In this document: in pieces, positions 8,348-15,930 of the stretch
Numbering within the stretch: the stretch's first letter is position 1
Layout of the letters: every line of letters starts with the position of its first letter
Assembly: GCF_032670585.1 (NCBI RefSeq)
Contig: NZ_JAVQHL010000001.1
Coordinates: 62,001 to 126,000 of the forward strand
Origin: Ostreiculturibacter nitratireducens
Lineage (GTDB): Bacteria; Pseudomonadota; Alphaproteobacteria; Rhodobacterales; Rhodobacteraceae
Reading direction: 5' to 3'
DNA: 64,000 nt
Program-made: the position numbers and the translations under genes
Notes under the pieces: generated by a model
Databases searched by the model: none
What the model saw: only the letters and a program-made list of their open reading frames with translations
What the model was told of the DNA's origin: nothing

Positions 8348-9003
8348 TCCGAAGCCGCTGCGGGGGGATTGTCCGGTTCCCGGGGCGTAGGGGCTTTCGT
8401 GCGTGCCACGCCGACGAAGGCCCGGCGTGTATGGCCATGCGCCGGCCCGTCGGGGCCGTCCCGCAGTGCGTCGCCATCACTGGATCGGTTCCGACCAAGG
8501 AAAACAACCCGGCCGCGAGCGCGAGGATGATCTCGCCGATGTAACCGGGCGGCGCGAAGCTGATGCCAAGCCCGGTCAGGGAGAGCGCAATATATTCTTC
8601 AGGTGGTCAAAGACCGCGTCATTCTTCGCGCAGTCCTTCAGTGCGTCATGCGCGGCAGGTCCTGCCATTGTCGCACGAGGCGCGCCCCGCGGGGGCGGAT
8701 CCGGCGGGCGCTCTAGCCGCGCGCCGTGCCGGTCCAGCTTGGCCGCGACACCCTCCGTCTCAAGCGGTTCGTGGTGGCGCCAACTTGCCCGCGCGAAGAC
8801 GAGATTTCCCCCGTGATCGAGGTACTGCCATCCGTGTCCGGCTGCCCCTTGGCGAGCGAAGGGACGCGTCAGACATAGCGTCGCAGCCCGCTCGAAACCG
8901 CCGCGCCCGGAACGCGATCGCAGGGTGGAAGGCCCCGGGCAAGGCGCGACCGGACCAGCAAGTCCCGGACCGGAGTCCGGGCCTGATTTCCCGACAGTTG
9001 TGG
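8348..9003. other. Gene-poor convergent interval with a coding relic
   Basis: 656 bp between the convergent hydantoinase-A and beta-hydroxyacid dehydrogenase genes. No intact gene is supported. The minus strand carries a degraded coding segment (separate entry). No transposase, inverted repeats of an insertion sequence or T-rich terminator were recognised. Confidence 0.55.
8480..8873 (-). pseudogene. Decayed protein-coding relic, family unknown
   Basis: Two minus-strand frames look like former coding sequence. From about 8873 one frame reads LTRPFARQGAAGHGWQYLDH, then regular residues including LETEGVAAKLDRHGARLE and AVFDHLKN, and stops at 8576. A second frame continues immediately as EYIALSLTGLGISFAPPGYI followed by a hydrophobic stretch EIILALAAGLFSLVG before losing sense near 8480. 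The join suggests a frameshift in a protein ending in a membrane helix. No start codon or ribosome-binding site is evident. I cannot name the family. Confidence 0.35.
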
Positions 9004-9897
9004 CTATTTCAGTCCGTTCGCGCGTGCGACGAAGTCCGAAAGGTGCGGCACATAGTCTTCGGGCCCGTCGCCGCCAGTGGCCATTGCCGACGCGAAGGAG
9101 TTCTTCACCGCGCTCGTCATCGGCGTTGCCAACGTGACGGCATTGGCCATCGATTCGACGTAGCGCATGTCCTTGTAGGCGTTGCTCAGGCTGAACTTGT
9201 GGGCTTCCCGGTTGCCCTCCAGCGCATAGCCCATGAAGGTCTGATAGAAGCCGCAATCCATTCGACCGCCGCGGATCACCTTGTCGAATTTCGCGACGGG
9301 GATCCCCACCTTGCGCGACATCGCCAGTGCCTCGGAATAGAGCGCGGCGTAGCCCAAAGACAGGAAGTTGTTCAGAAGCTTCATCTTGTGCCCGTCGCCA
9401 ATGGCACCGATATGCACGATCTTCGCGGCCCATGTGGCGATCACTGGTTCAATCCGGGAAAAGACGGCGTCTTCGGCACCCACCATGCAGTCCAGCGTGC
9501 CGGCCCAGGCTTCCTTCGGCGTGCGGCTGAGGGGGGCGTCGGCGAAGTCGACGCCAATCTCGGCCAGTTCCGCCGCGAGGCGGAGAGTCACCGTGGGGTC
9601 CGAGGTCGAGCAATCGACAATGACCGATCCCTTCGCCAGGCCCGGTTTCAGCGCCGCGACGGCGGCGGCCACCTCTGGCGCGCCCGTGAGACACAGGAAG
9701 ATGATGGAGCAGCCGCGCGCCAGCTCTTCGAGCGACGCGGCTTCGGTCGCACCGCGCGAAACGAGGTCTTCGACCGGCTTGCGGTTTCGATGTGCGATGA
9801 CAGTGAGGGGATAGCCTTTCTCGACTATGTTCTTGGCCATGCCGTGGCCCATCAGGCCCGTGCCGACAAAGCCAATCTTCTCGCTCGCTGCGGTCAT
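9004..9897 (-). CDS. NAD(P)-dependent beta-hydroxyacid dehydrogenase (3-hydroxyisobutyrate DH family)
   Basis: 297 residues. The N-terminal Rossmann motif is GFVGTGLMGHGMAKN, and the catalytic Lys lies in HKMKLLNNFLSLG near residue 170. The substrate signature reads DAPLSRTPKEAWAGTL where the family usually has DAP(V/L)SGG..GA..GTL, so substrate choice probably differs from classical 3-hydroxyisobutyrate dehydrogenase. It is the last gene of a minus-strand run with otnK and otnC (20 bp gap), so it likely oxidises a tetronate or related hydroxyacid entering that path. It is only distantly like the LtnD-type enzyme at 12044 in the same island. The ATG at 9897 precedes MTAASEKIG. Confidence 0.83.
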   Translation of the reverse strand: MTAASEKIGFVGTGLMGHGMAKNIVEKGYPLTVIAHRNRKPVEDLVSRGATEAASLEELARGCSIIFLCLTGAPEVAAAVAALKPGLAKGSVIVDCSTSDPTVTLRLAAELAEIGVDFADAPLSRTPKEAWAGTLDCMVGAEDAVFSRIEPVIATWAAKIVHIGAIGDGHKMKLLNNFLSLGYAALYSEALAMSRKVGIPVAKFDKVIRGGRMDCGFYQTFMGYALEGNREAHKFSLSNAYKDMRYVESMANAVTLATPMTSAVKNSFASAMATGGDGPEDYVPHLSDFVARANGLK

Positions 9898-9917
9898 TCT
9901 TTTCTCCGTTGGAATAC

Positions 9918-10559
9918 TCAGGACAGGTTGAAGCGCCGGCGCAGATCCGCCACCTGATCGGGCGTCAGTGTGCGAAGCGCATGGTTCTGCAGCATGAGGA
10001 AAAGCCGCGCGGTCTCTTCCAGCTCTTCGGTCGCGTATTGTGCATTCGCAAGCGACGAACCGGCCACGACGGGGCCGTGATTTGCCAGCAGAACCGCGTG
10101 ATGACGGCTGGCCAGGGCTTTGACCGCATGGGCGAGTTCCGGGTCGCCAGGTGCAAAATATGGCACCAGTGGCAGCCGACCTACACGCATCACGTAATAG
10201 GCCGTAAGTGCCGGCAGGACATCCTCGGGATCCACGTCGCGCAGTATGCTGACGGCCGTCGCGTGAGTAGAGTGCAGATGCACGACCGCTGAAGCATCGG
10301 CGCGTTCCGCATACATGGAGAAATGCAGGAAAGCCTCCTTCGTCGGCGCGTCGCCCGAAACAAGCTGCCCCGTCGCGTCGAACCGCGACAGCCGTGCGGG
10401 ATCAAGAGCGCCCATGGAGACGTTCGTCGGTGTCATCAGCCAACCGCCGTCCTCCAGCCGGACGGAAATGTTGCCACTGGATCCAGCCGTCAGGCCTCGA
10501 TCGAACAGCGAGGCGCCGACGCGGCAGATCTCGTCACGGACCCGGTTTTCTTCAGACAA
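9918..10559 (-). CDS. otnC: 3-oxo-tetronate 4-phosphate decarboxylase OtnC (class II aldolase/adducin fold)
   Basis: A 213-residue class II aldolase-like protein, expected to decarboxylate 3-oxo-tetronate 4-phosphate to dihydroxyacetone phosphate and CO2. Zinc-binding histidines are in HLHSTHATAV, with a further His in NHGPVV. Other landmarks are GLTAGSSGNISVRL and PTNVSMGAL. The likely start is a TTG (10557-10559), which overlaps the end of otnK by 8 bp; the otnK stop codon overlaps this start region, implying translational coupling. Assignment to OtnC rather than fuculose-phosphate aldolase rests on its immediate pairing with a DUF1537 kinase. Confidence 0.85.
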   Translation of the reverse strand: MSEENRVRDEICRVGASLFDRGLTAGSSGNISVRLEDGGWLMTPTNVSMGALDPARLSRFDATGQLVSGDAPTKEAFLHFSMYAERADASAVVHLHSTHATAVSILRDVDPEDVLPALTAYYVMRVGRLPLVPYFAPGDPELAHAVKALASRHHAVLLANHGPVVAGSSLANAQYATEELEETARLFLMLQNHALRTLTPDQVADLRRRFNLS

Positions 10560-11835
10560 GGGTGGCCTCCGGCTCAAGCAGGTCCCAGGCGCGAACGAAG
10601 AAGTCAGGCGCACCGAAGTTTCCCGACTTGAGTGCGAGCGCCAGATCCGGCGATCCCACGCTGCGCGTCCAGGGCACACCGGGCGCGATCTCGGGACCGA
10701 TTTCCAGCATGGTGACCCCGAGAGCCGCCACCACCGAACCGGATGTTTCCCCGCCGGCCACGATGAAGCGGGCGAAACCGGCCTCTTTTAGCCGTTGCGC
10801 AACCTCGCCCAAGGCCTGCTCGATCATCGTTCCGGCCCCGTGCCGGCCCAGTCGCTGCTGGACCTCAAGCAGTTTTTCTGGTGTCGCGCTCGAATAGATC
10901 AGGGGTCTGCTGTCCGGAGATTGGGCCACCGCCCACTCCGCTGCTTCCGCGGCGGTTTGCCGGCCTTCGGCAAGTGCCACGGCATCAAGCCCGAACAGCG
11001 GCAAACCTGCCGCGCGGGCCGCCGCGATCTGACCCAGAGTCGCCGCGGAACATGAGCCGGCGAGGATCGCAGCGCGCCCCTTCGGCGCAGGCATCCGCGC
11101 AGGGATGGGACGCGGAGAGACCTTGCCGGCCCTGACGAAGTTGGCCGCAAGCCCCAGCGCGATCCCGGAACCACCCGTGACAAGCGGCATCCCCTCGCAA
11201 GCAGCACCGATCGTTTGCAGGTCGGCATCCGTAAGCGTATCGACGATAAGGATGTTGTCGCCTGCGGCTTCCCGGACCGCGAATTCCTTGCGCAAGGCGT
11301 CCGAGCCTTGCCAGATGGTTCCGATCTGCGCGAGCCCGACCTTCATCGACGTTTGACGTTGCAGGACGCGGACGAGGTTCGAATCGCGCATCGGATTCAA
11401 CGGATGATCCTTCAGCGGGCTGTCGGACAGCAGCGCGTCGCCGACGAAGAGATGGCCCTTGTAAGTCGTGCGTCCGGCCGCCGGAAACGACGGACAGGCG
11501 ATCGTGAGGCGCGTTCCGGTCAATTCCATCAAGGCGGCGGTCACGGGTCCGATGTTGCCTTCATCGGTCGAATCGAAGGTCGAACAGTACTTGAACAGGA
11601 TCTGTTCGGCCCCCTGATCGAGAAGCGCCCTTGCCGCTGCCCGAGACAGGTCAACCGCCTGCTCCGCCGCAATCGAGCGAGATTTCAGTGCAATGACCAC
11701 CGCATCGGCTTCGGGCAGGCGTTGACCCGACTCGGGCAGTCCCATGACTTGCACTGTTCGAAGCCCTTCGCGTGTGAGCATGAGACACAGGTCGGTGGCT
11801 CCGGTGATGTCGTCTGCAACTGCACCAATCCGCAC
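10552..11835 (-). CDS. otnK: 3-oxo-tetronate kinase OtnK (DUF1537 family)
   Basis: A 427-residue four-carbon acid sugar kinase expected to phosphorylate 3-oxo-tetronate (from threonate or erythronate) at O4. The N-terminal substrate domain begins GAVADDITGATDLCLML and has KYCSTFDSTDEGNIGPV and ACPSFPAAGRTTYKGHLFVG. The C-terminal nucleotide-binding domain ends with VAGGETSGSVVAALG and EIGPEIAPGVPW. It heads the minus-strand otnK-otnC-dehydrogenase run and reads away from ltnD-otnI, with an operator-like palindrome in the shared 208-bp promoter region. The ATG start at 11835 begins MRIGAVADD. Confidence 0.9.
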   Translation of the reverse strand: MRIGAVADDITGATDLCLMLTREGLRTVQVMGLPESGQRLPEADAVVIALKSRSIAAEQAVDLSRAAARALLDQGAEQILFKYCSTFDSTDEGNIGPVTAALMELTGTRLTIACPSFPAAGRTTYKGHLFVGDALLSDSPLKDHPLNPMRDSNLVRVLQRQTSMKVGLAQIGTIWQGSDALRKEFAVREAAGDNILIVDTLTDADLQTIGAACEGMPLVTGGSGIALGLAANFVRAGKVSPRPIPARMPAPKGRAAILAGSCSAATLGQIAAARAAGLPLFGLDAVALAEGRQTAAEAAEWAVAQSPDSRPLIYSSATPEKLLEVQQRLGRHGAGTMIEQALGEVAQRLKEAGFARFIVAGGETSGSVVAALGVTMLEIGPEIAPGVPWTRSVGSPDLALALKSGNFGAPDFFVRAWDLLEPEATLV

Positions 11836-11952
11836 GGCATCTCCCCTGCTGCGTTCGTGTAGGGCGCCGAAGGTGCCCGCATTCCGATCTTCTCTCGCGC
11901 GACGACCGGATTCTCCGCACTTGCCTTCCGCATCGGTCCTACGCTAACGATG

Positions 11953-11970
11953 AATGACAACGCTATCATT
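11953..11970. promoter_or_regulatory. Operator-like palindrome, otnK/ltnD divergent promoter
   Basis: AATGACAACGCTATCATT is an 18-bp imperfect palindrome with a central CG step, symmetric at 14 of 18 positions. It lies between the divergent otnK and ltnD starts. It closely matches three sites at 15624, 15791 and 15857. The shape, with a CG centre, fits LacI-family operators; the regulator encoded at 20572 is the obvious candidate. Confidence 0.6.
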
Positions 11971-12043
11971 GCTACGCGGCCAAGACAAAATCAAGCCCTC
12001 GGCGCGGAGCCGGACCGCGAATGGCCATTGAAACAGAGGTCAA

Positions 12044-12961
12044 ATGATGAACGTCACACCTGAATCGCGCATCTGCGTCCTCGGACTGGGGTCGATGGGC
12101 CTTGGAATGGCGGGTTCTCTGCTCGGCAAAGGTTTTTCTGTGGCAGGCTTTGACCCTAATCCGGTGGCCATGGAGCGATTTTCCGAACTCGGCGGCCAGA
12201 CGGCCACGGATCCTGCGACCGCAGCGCGCGGCGCCGATGTCGTGATTTGCGTCGTTGTAAACGCCGCGCAGACCGAGGCGGCCCTGTTCGGACCCGAAGG
12301 AGCAGTGCAGAGCATGGCGCCTGGTGGTACCGTGATCTCTTGCGCGACGATGGCGCCCGACGCTGCGCGGGAACTTGGCGCGCGGTGCGGAGAGATGGGA
12401 TTTGGCTATCTCGACGCGCCGATAAGCGGTGGGGCCGCGCGTGCGGCTTCGGGGGAACTGACCATCATGGCCTCGGGCGCGCCGGAATTGTTCGTCGGGT
12501 TGCGGCCGGTTCTCGACGCCATTGCTGCCAAGGTCTACGAACTGGGTGCCGAGCCGGGCATCGGGGCTGCATTCAAGGTCGTCAACCAGCTTCTTGCTGG
12601 CGTCCACATCGCCGCAGCATGCGAGGCGATCACTTTCGCGAAGGCGATGGACCTCGACATATCAAAGGTTTACGAGGTCATTTCCGCCTCGGCGGGCAAT
12701 TCATGGATGTTCGAGAACCGGGTGCCCCACATCCTTGAAGGTGACTATACGCCGAGAAGCGCCGTCAACATCTTCACCAAGGACCTGGGGATCGTCGCGG
12801 ACATCGGACGGGGTCTGGATTTTCCGACCCCGATCGCCGCCACGGCGCTGCAGATGTTCGTCATGACTGCGGCTTCGGGAATGGGACGGGATGACGATGC
12901 CTCGGTTGCGCGCATGATAGCGCGCATCGCTGGGCTGGAGCTGCCGGGGATGGAGCACTGA
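12044..12961 (+). CDS. ltnD: L-threonate dehydrogenase LtnD-like (beta-hydroxyacid dehydrogenase)
   Basis: 305 residues, NAD-dependent, expected to oxidise L-threonate to 2-oxo-tetronate. The Rossmann motif is VLGLGSMGLGMAGSLL, the substrate signature DAPISGGAARAASGELTIM, and the catalytic Lys sits in FKVVNQLLAGVHIAAA near residue 180. This C-terminal VNQLLAGVHIA pattern is typical of LtnD rather than 3-hydroxyisobutyrate dehydrogenase. otnI begins 2 bp after its stop, so the pair forms an operon feeding OtnK. Two adjacent ATGs exist at 12044 and 12047 after AGAGG. Confidence 0.85.
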   Translation: MMNVTPESRICVLGLGSMGLGMAGSLLGKGFSVAGFDPNPVAMERFSELGGQTATDPATAARGADVVICVVVNAAQTEAALFGPEGAVQSMAPGGTVISCATMAPDAARELGARCGEMGFGYLDAPISGGAARAASGELTIMASGAPELFVGLRPVLDAIAAKVYELGAEPGIGAAFKVVNQLLAGVHIAAACEAITFAKAMDLDISKVYEVISASAGNSWMFENRVPHILEGDYTPRSAVNIFTKDLGIVADIGRGLDFPTPIAATALQMFVMTAASGMGRDDDASVARMIARIAGLELPGMEH

Positions 12962-12963
12962 CG

Positions 12964-13734
12964 ATGCCGAGATTCGCCGCAAACCTGTCGATGATGTTCA
13001 ATGAACATGACTTCATGGACCGTTTTGGCGCAGCCGCGGCTGCCGGGTTCGATGCAGTGGAGTATCTCTTCCCCTATGCATTTGACGGCGATGCGATCGC
13101 CGCAGCCCTGCGCGCCAATGGCCTGACACAAGCGCTGTTCAATCTGCCGCCAGGGAATTGGGACGCGGGGGACCGCGGAGTGGCAGCGCTACCAGACAGA
13201 CGCGAAGAGTTTCGTGCCTCCGTGGCGACGGCACTGGAGTATGCCCGCAAGACCGGAGTGCGTCGGCTTCACATGATGAGCGGTCTGGCCGATCGAAGCG
13301 ATCCGGCCGCCGTTTCGGCCTATCGGGGCGCGCTCGAATTCCTGTGCGACGCGGCGGGCCCCGAGGACATCGACATCATGATCGAGCCGATCAATTCACG
13401 CGACATGCCGGGGTATTTCCTGAACGATTTCAATTACGCGGCAGACCTGATCGCTGAGTTGGGGCTGCCAAACCTCAAGCTTCAGTTCGACATCTACCAT
13501 CGTCAGATCCTGCACGGGGATGTGTTGATGGGACTGCGCGATCTGATGCCGCTTATCGGGCACGTTCAGATCGCCGCCGTCCCCCTGCGCAACGAACCCG
13601 GCACGGGAGAACTGGACGACTTGCGCATCCTGCGGGAACTGGATGCGCTTGGCTACGATGGCTTTGTCGGCTGCGAGTATCGCCCCGCTGGCGACACCGT
13701 GGCGGGGCTCGGCTGGTTGTCGGCCTTCCGCTAG
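12964..13734 (+). CDS. otnI: 2-oxo-tetronate isomerase OtnI (hydroxypyruvate isomerase family)
   Basis: A 256-residue AP-endonuclease-2-type TIM barrel expected to interconvert 2-oxo- and 3-oxo-tetronate. Hallmarks are FAANLSMMFNEHDFMDRF, AVEYLFPY, FNLPPGNWDAGDRG, a metal-site Glu in IEPINSRDMPGYFL, LKLQFDIYHRQI and GCEYRPAGDTVAGLGW. It sits directly after ltnD and links it to the divergently encoded OtnK/OtnC, so all four core steps of threonate breakdown are present. Hydroxypyruvate isomerase (Hyi) is the alternative; the context favours OtnI. Confidence 0.87.
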   Translation: MPRFAANLSMMFNEHDFMDRFGAAAAAGFDAVEYLFPYAFDGDAIAAALRANGLTQALFNLPPGNWDAGDRGVAALPDRREEFRASVATALEYARKTGVRRLHMMSGLADRSDPAAVSAYRGALEFLCDAAGPEDIDIMIEPINSRDMPGYFLNDFNYAADLIAELGLPNLKLQFDIYHRQILHGDVLMGLRDLMPLIGHVQIAAVPLRNEPGTGELDDLRILRELDALGYDGFVGCEYRPAGDTVAGLGWLSAFR

Positions 13735-13743
13735 TTGGGTGGC

Positions 13744-13770
13744 GTGCGCCCGGTCGCCCGGGCGCCGCAC
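13744..13770. terminator. Bidirectional GC-rich hairpin between convergent genes
   Basis: GTGCGCCCGG (13744-13753) can pair with CCGGGCGCCGCAC (13758-13770) with a 3-nt bulge. It sits just after the otnI stop and before the stop of the convergent aldo/keto reductase. No T-tract follows, so it is a weak terminator call. Confidence 0.35.
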
Positions 13771-13774
13771 AGAC

Positions 13775-14830
13775 CTAAGCCTGCTGATAATCGCGATGCA
13801 GGGCCCAGTCAGCTTCCGAGAAGCGGTCCTTCGCGAAGTTGTCCTGATGCCAGTACGGATAGATCAGGGGCACCTGGCTGACCTCGTTCAGCCTGGCGGA
13901 CTCCTCGACGGTGAGTTTCAGGTCCACCGCTTTGAAATTGTCACGGAACTGCGCCTCGTTTCGGCCGCCCACGACAAGCGAGCTGACACCCGGCCGCGCA
14001 AGCAGCCAGGCCAGAGCGATCTGCGCGGCCGACACACCGCGCGCCTCGGCGATCTCGACGAGAACGTCCACGATGTTCCACAGCTTCTCCGGGTCGCGGA
14101 TCGGAGGCTCGGTCCAGCCCGCAAACTGACGCGAACCCTCAGGCGTGGGTTGCCCGCGGCGGTGCTTGCCCGACAGCAGGCCGGCGGCGAGAGGGCTCCA
14201 GACAAGCACGCCGAGGCCCTGGTCGACCGAAATCGGCAGGAGTTCGTATTCGGCCTCGCGCGCTTCCAGCGTGTAATGGATCTGCTGTGTCACAAAGCGC
14301 GGACGGCGGTCGCGCTCGGCCACCATCAGCGATTTCATCACGTGCCAGCCCGAGTAGTTGGAGCAGCCGACATAGCGCACCTTGCCCTGCTGCACGAGCG
14401 TATCGAGCGCCGCCATCTTCTCTTCGACCGGCGTCGTGCCGTCCCATTCGTGCATGTAGTAGATGTCGATGTGGTCTGTCCGCAGGCGCTTCAGACTGCG
14501 CTCGCATTCACGGATCAGATGGAAGCGCGACACACCCTCGTCATTCGGGCCGTCTCCAATGCGCATGCGCGCCTTCGATGTGACCAGCACGCTTTCGCGT
14601 CGCCCCTCCAGCACCTCGCCAAGGATTTCTTCGGCCAATCCGTTGGAATACATGTTGGCCGTGTCGAACAGGTTGACGCCGTGGTCAATGCACAGATCGA
14701 CAAGCCGTCGCGCCTCGTCCACGCCCTGCTGGCCGACCATCGCGAACGGCCCCTTGCCGCCGAATGTGAATGTCCCCATCGTGATCGCGGACACCTTGAG
14801 GCCGGATCGGCCCAAAGTTCTGTATTCCAT
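13775..14830 (-). CDS. Aldo/keto reductase
   Basis: 351 residues if started at the ATG at 14830, which has GGAG six bases upstream; in-frame ATGs also lie at 14833 and 14842. NADPH-dependent TIM-barrel oxidoreductase. The Asp-Tyr-Lys-His tetrad can be placed in LFDTANMYSNG, VTSKARM and YYMHEWDG; the cofactor loop is LVVGGRNEAQFRDN near the C-terminus. It begins MEYRTLGRSGLKVSAITMG as in the broad YghZ/potassium-channel-beta-like AKR group. It is the second gene of a minus-strand pair with the racemase-like gene. Likely substrate is an aldose or an aldehyde in the sugar-acid path; that is inference from context. Confidence 0.85.
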   Translation of the reverse strand: MEYRTLGRSGLKVSAITMGTFTFGGKGPFAMVGQQGVDEARRLVDLCIDHGVNLFDTANMYSNGLAEEILGEVLEGRRESVLVTSKARMRIGDGPNDEGVSRFHLIRECERSLKRLRTDHIDIYYMHEWDGTTPVEEKMAALDTLVQQGKVRYVGCSNYSGWHVMKSLMVAERDRRPRFVTQQIHYTLEAREAEYELLPISVDQGLGVLVWSPLAAGLLSGKHRRGQPTPEGSRQFAGWTEPPIRDPEKLWNIVDVLVEIAEARGVSAAQIALAWLLARPGVSSLVVGGRNEAQFRDNFKAVDLKLTVEESARLNEVSQVPLIYPYWHQDNFAKDRFSEADWALHRDYQQA

Positions 14831-14854
14831 CATTTTCTCCATGTTTTCAGGTGG

Positions 14855-15538
14855 TCAGCCTGCGAGATTGTCGGCAATGCTGCGCATGCCGAGTTCGGGG
14901 CTTGTCAGGACTGGAACCGTGCCGATCTCGTCCTTCGCCATCGTAAGCGCACGCGCCATCGACGCTTGGGCGAGCACGATCACATCTACCCGCGGCGCCA
15001 GTTCGGTCATCGCCTGCGCCACGATCCGGTCGTGACCTTCCGTGTCACCTTCGGCCAGCCGCGCGAAGGCGCCTTCGGCCACCCCGCTTTCCAACACGCA
15101 TTCGCGTCCGCCGAGACGAGCCTTTCTGCCGATCAACTCGGCCGTCGGCTCGAGCGTCGTGGACAGCGTCGCCAGGACCCCGATCCGTGATCCGCAACGT
15201 ACGGCCTCGGCGGCCATGCCTTCGTCGATGCGGAAGAGAGGAACCGGGCAAAGCGGCTGTGCCGCCTCGACGGCCGCGCCAAGCGACGAACACGTGACAA
15301 CGACGGCGTCTGCGCCGGCATCAACCGCCGACCAGACGAGGCCTGTCAGCCGCCGCATGGTCAGGGTGGACAGACTGCCTTCGCGAATTGTCGTGCGAAG
15401 AAGGCTTTCGTCCAGCATGTTGAAGCTGGTCCAATCGGGCAAGTGCTGCCGGGCGAGGTCGCCAAAGGGCGCGATTAGGCCCGAGACGGTATGAATCATC
15501 GCAAGGCTGCGCGGCACGGTCGTCGGGGGTTGCGCCAT
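14855..15538 (-). CDS. Asp/Glu/hydantoin racemase superfamily protein
   Basis: 227 residues starting MAQPPTTVPRSLAMIHTVSG. The fold family includes aspartate/glutamate racemases, maleate isomerase and arylmalonate decarboxylase. The first catalytic Cys is present in VVVTCSSLGAAVEAA near residue 80. At the usual second Cys region near residue 190 the sequence reads VIVLAQASMARAL, with no Cys, so a two-base racemase mechanism looks unlikely. A one-Cys reaction is more plausible. It is the first gene of a minus-strand pair (24 bp before the aldo/keto reductase) that reads away from the ABC transporter, with three operator-like sites between them. Substrate unknown. Confidence 0.72.
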   Translation of the reverse strand: MAQPPTTVPRSLAMIHTVSGLIAPFGDLARQHLPDWTSFNMLDESLLRTTIREGSLSTLTMRRLTGLVWSAVDAGADAVVVTCSSLGAAVEAAQPLCPVPLFRIDEGMAAEAVRCGSRIGVLATLSTTLEPTAELIGRKARLGGRECVLESGVAEGAFARLAEGDTEGHDRIVAQAMTELAPRVDVIVLAQASMARALTMAKDEIGTVPVLTSPELGMRSIADNLAG

Positions 15539-15623
15539 CGACTTCACTCCTGTGATTCTCTTGTTTTTCTCGCGTGCGGTGCCGATGCGTGGCGGCATCG
15601 GCCATTAACGACGCCCAGCACTT

Positions 15624-15641
15624 TATAACAGCGCTGTCATC
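15624..15641. promoter_or_regulatory. Operator-like palindrome near racemase promoter
   Basis: TATAACAGCGCTGTCATC contains the perfect inner palindrome ACAGCGCTGT with a central CG. It resembles the site at 11953 and lies about 85 bp upstream of the racemase-like start. Confidence 0.55.
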
Positions 15642-15790
15642 TTGTGGTCGTGCCGCCGGACCGACAAGCGGCGAGTTCGTGATTTGCAGGGGAAAACGGG
15701 CCGAGAACCGCGATTCTCGGTGCGTCCATGTCTGTTTCGTATCGATCCATGCCAAAATCGCATTGTACGGAAGCACCTCTTAACGGAAGA

Positions 15791-15808
15791 AATGACAGCG
15801 TTGCCATT
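15791..15808. promoter_or_regulatory. Operator-like palindrome upstream of ABC permease
   Basis: AATGACAGCGTTGCCATT matches the proposed consensus AATGACAGCGCTGTCATT at 16 of 18 positions. It lies about 120 bp upstream of the permease start, so it could cover the transporter promoter. Confidence 0.6.
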
Positions 15809-15856
15809 TTTGACGCCCTCTGTCCGAGCCTCAGGCATGCGGACGTACCAAGGGGC

Positions 15857-15874
15857 AACGGCAACGTTGCCCGT
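15857..15874. promoter_or_regulatory. Second operator-like palindrome upstream of ABC permease
   Basis: AACGGCAACGTTGCCCGT contains the perfect palindrome GGCAACGTTGCC. It is more diverged from the other sites but shares the central CG and spacing. Its centre is 66 bp from that of the 15791 site, a separation that could allow a regulator to bridge both. Confidence 0.45.
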
Positions 15875-15930
15875 TGAAGGGCGTCGAGGAGGACCGTGCG
15901 GTCCGCATGAAGATCGGGAGAACAACCTGC

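Larger units (their letters stand above)
15539..15930. other. Divergent regulatory region, racemase / ABC transporter
   Basis: 392 bp without a gene between the minus-strand racemase-like gene and the plus-strand permease. It contains three operator-like palindromes (15624, 15791, 15857), listed separately. A short frame spanning it lacks coding character. Confidence 0.7.

Noticed and set aside
13643..15190. 515-codon plus-strand open frame opposite the aldo/keto reductase and racemase genes
   Set aside because: Antisense shadow of two clearly recognisable minus-strand genes.
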